Of a stretch of 13,724 nt of DNA, positions 13,209-13,724 are shown piece after piece. Every line of letters begins with the position of its first letter. The first letter of the stretch is position 1. The position numbers and the translations under genes were made by a program. Source of the stretch: CAZCBD01 sp964496755 (GTDB taxonomy: Bacteria > Bacteroidota > Ignavibacteria > Ignavibacteriales > Melioribacteraceae). The notes under the pieces are model-generated. The model worked only from the letters and a program-made list of their open reading frames with translations, did no database searches and was not told the DNA's origin. The DNA lies in NCBI GenBank assembly GCA_964496755.1, contig CAZCBD010000061.1, forward strand, positions 1 through 13,724, written 5' to 3'.

Positions 13209-13724
13209 TTATAATCTGATTATAAGTTTTTGACCAACTTTAATTTTACTATTTTTTAATTGATTCCATTGCTTTAAATTTTTAATATGTACTTTATATT
13301 TATGAGCAATGCGTCCTAAAGTATCTCCTTTTTTCACTTTATAATATCGAACATTTTTGCCGGCTTTATGTCTTTTTATTTTGCTTTCTTTAGACTGCGG
13401 ATATATTATCAATTCCTGCCCAACATTTATATAACTACCGATAATATTATTCCATCTGCGAATTTGAGAAGCACGAATATTATATTTTTCTGCAATATGC
13501 CCTAAAGTATCATTCTTTTTAACAACATAATGAATAGGTTCATTACTGTCTTTAGTTTTGGTTAAATCATTGGATTTTTTTACTGCAGACATGTTTTTTG
13601 TGGCAGTTTTATTATTCTGATTTGCGGCAATGTATATTTTTAAATTTTTTCCGGCAATTATTTTATCGGATCTTAAGTTATTCCAATTTCTAATTTCTTC
13701 AATTTCAACATTATAATTTTTTGA
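13209..13724 (-). CDS. C-terminal part of a multi-LysM protein, N-terminus beyond window edge
   Basis: The reading frame stays open to the right edge, so only the last 171 residues are visible; the in-frame ATG at 13592 is internal. Three LysM modules can be seen. A partial one ('NYNVEIEEIRNWNNLRSDKIIAGKNLKIY') precedes that ATG. A second is at fragment residues 65-108 ('HYVVKKNDTLGHIAEKYNIR', 'WNNIIGSYINVGQELIIY'). A third is at 126-171 ('YYKVKKGDTLGRIAHKYKV', 'WNQLKNSKIKVGQKLIIRL'). They are joined by Lys/Asn/Thr-rich linkers. LysM binds N-acetylglucosamine in peptidoglycan. Repeats of this spacing at the C-terminus are typical of MltD-type lytic transglycosylases in Bacteroidota-related bacteria. 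That identity is an inference, because the catalytic domain is not in the window. A strong terminator follows the gene. Confidence 0.88.
   Translation of the reverse strand, partial: SKNYNVEIEEIRNWNNLRSDKIIAGKNLKIYIAANQNNKTATKNMSAVKKSNDLTKTKDSNEPIHYVVKKNDTLGHIAEKYNIRASQIRRWNNIIGSYINVGQELIIYPQSKESKIKRHKAGKNVRYYKVKKGDTLGRIAHKYKVHIKNLKQWNQLKNSKIKVGQKLIIRL

Noticed and set aside
13209..13592. A complete 127-aa two-LysM protein starting at 13592
   Set aside because: The frame is open upstream of that ATG to the window edge and encodes another LysM-like module, so the ATG is internal to a larger gene.
1..13724. CRISPR arrays, rRNA or tRNA genes, insertion sequences
   Set aside because: I saw no regularly spaced repeats with unique spacers, no transposase, and no tRNA- or rRNA-like sequence on either strand.

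Overview
The window is an AT-rich bacterial chromosome segment. The best taxonomic clue is the protein at 1323-3023. It ends in a type IX secretion (T9SS) sorting domain with the 'NYPNPFNP' signature typical of Ignavibacteria, Chlorobi-related and other Bacteroidota/FCB bacteria. I infer an Ignavibacteriota-like organism, but no rRNA or other marker confirms it. Several genes have recognisable Shine-Dalgarno sequences, and intrinsic terminators are easy to see.

Left edge (1-1322): a near-complete integron integrase (intI) reads leftward off the window. Upstream of it is a 379-bp AT-rich spacer with an exact 15-bp tandem duplication and no convincing attC site. Position 1323-3023 is a secreted M14 zinc carboxypeptidase carrying a T9SS domain.

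Metabolic block (3140-8248): an ADP-forming acyl-CoA synthetase with fused alpha and beta parts, a class I/II PLP aminotransferase, an IclR-family regulator, and a divergent nitrilase-superfamily amidohydrolase that starts at TTG. The aminotransferase and IclR gene look co-transcribed; a terminator separates them from the synthetase gene. Together they suggest amino-acid catabolism: transamination to a 2-oxo acid, possible hydrolysis of an omega-amide, and recovery of ATP from an acyl-CoA. Palindromic TGAAAC/GTTTCA elements in the divergent spacer are candidate IclR operators.

Right block (8260-13038, all minus strand): in transcription order, a LytTR regulator with a degenerate receiver domain, a small polytopic membrane protein, two divergent DUF2589-family paralogs, an NlpC/P60-like protein and a peptidoglycan-binding, lysozyme-like hydrolase. 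Neither wall-active protein has a visible signal peptide. Two co-linear arrays of related 15-bp repeats begin at the stop codons of the LytTR gene and the NlpC/P60-like gene. This cluster is the most likely undescribed system in the window. A reasonable hypothesis is a regulated envelope-remodelling, lysis or export module. The role of DUF2589 is unknown to me.

Right edge (13209-13724): the C-terminal part of a protein with at least three LysM modules, probably the tail of a peptidoglycan hydrolase such as an MltD-like lytic transglycosylase. It ends before a strong hairpin terminator.
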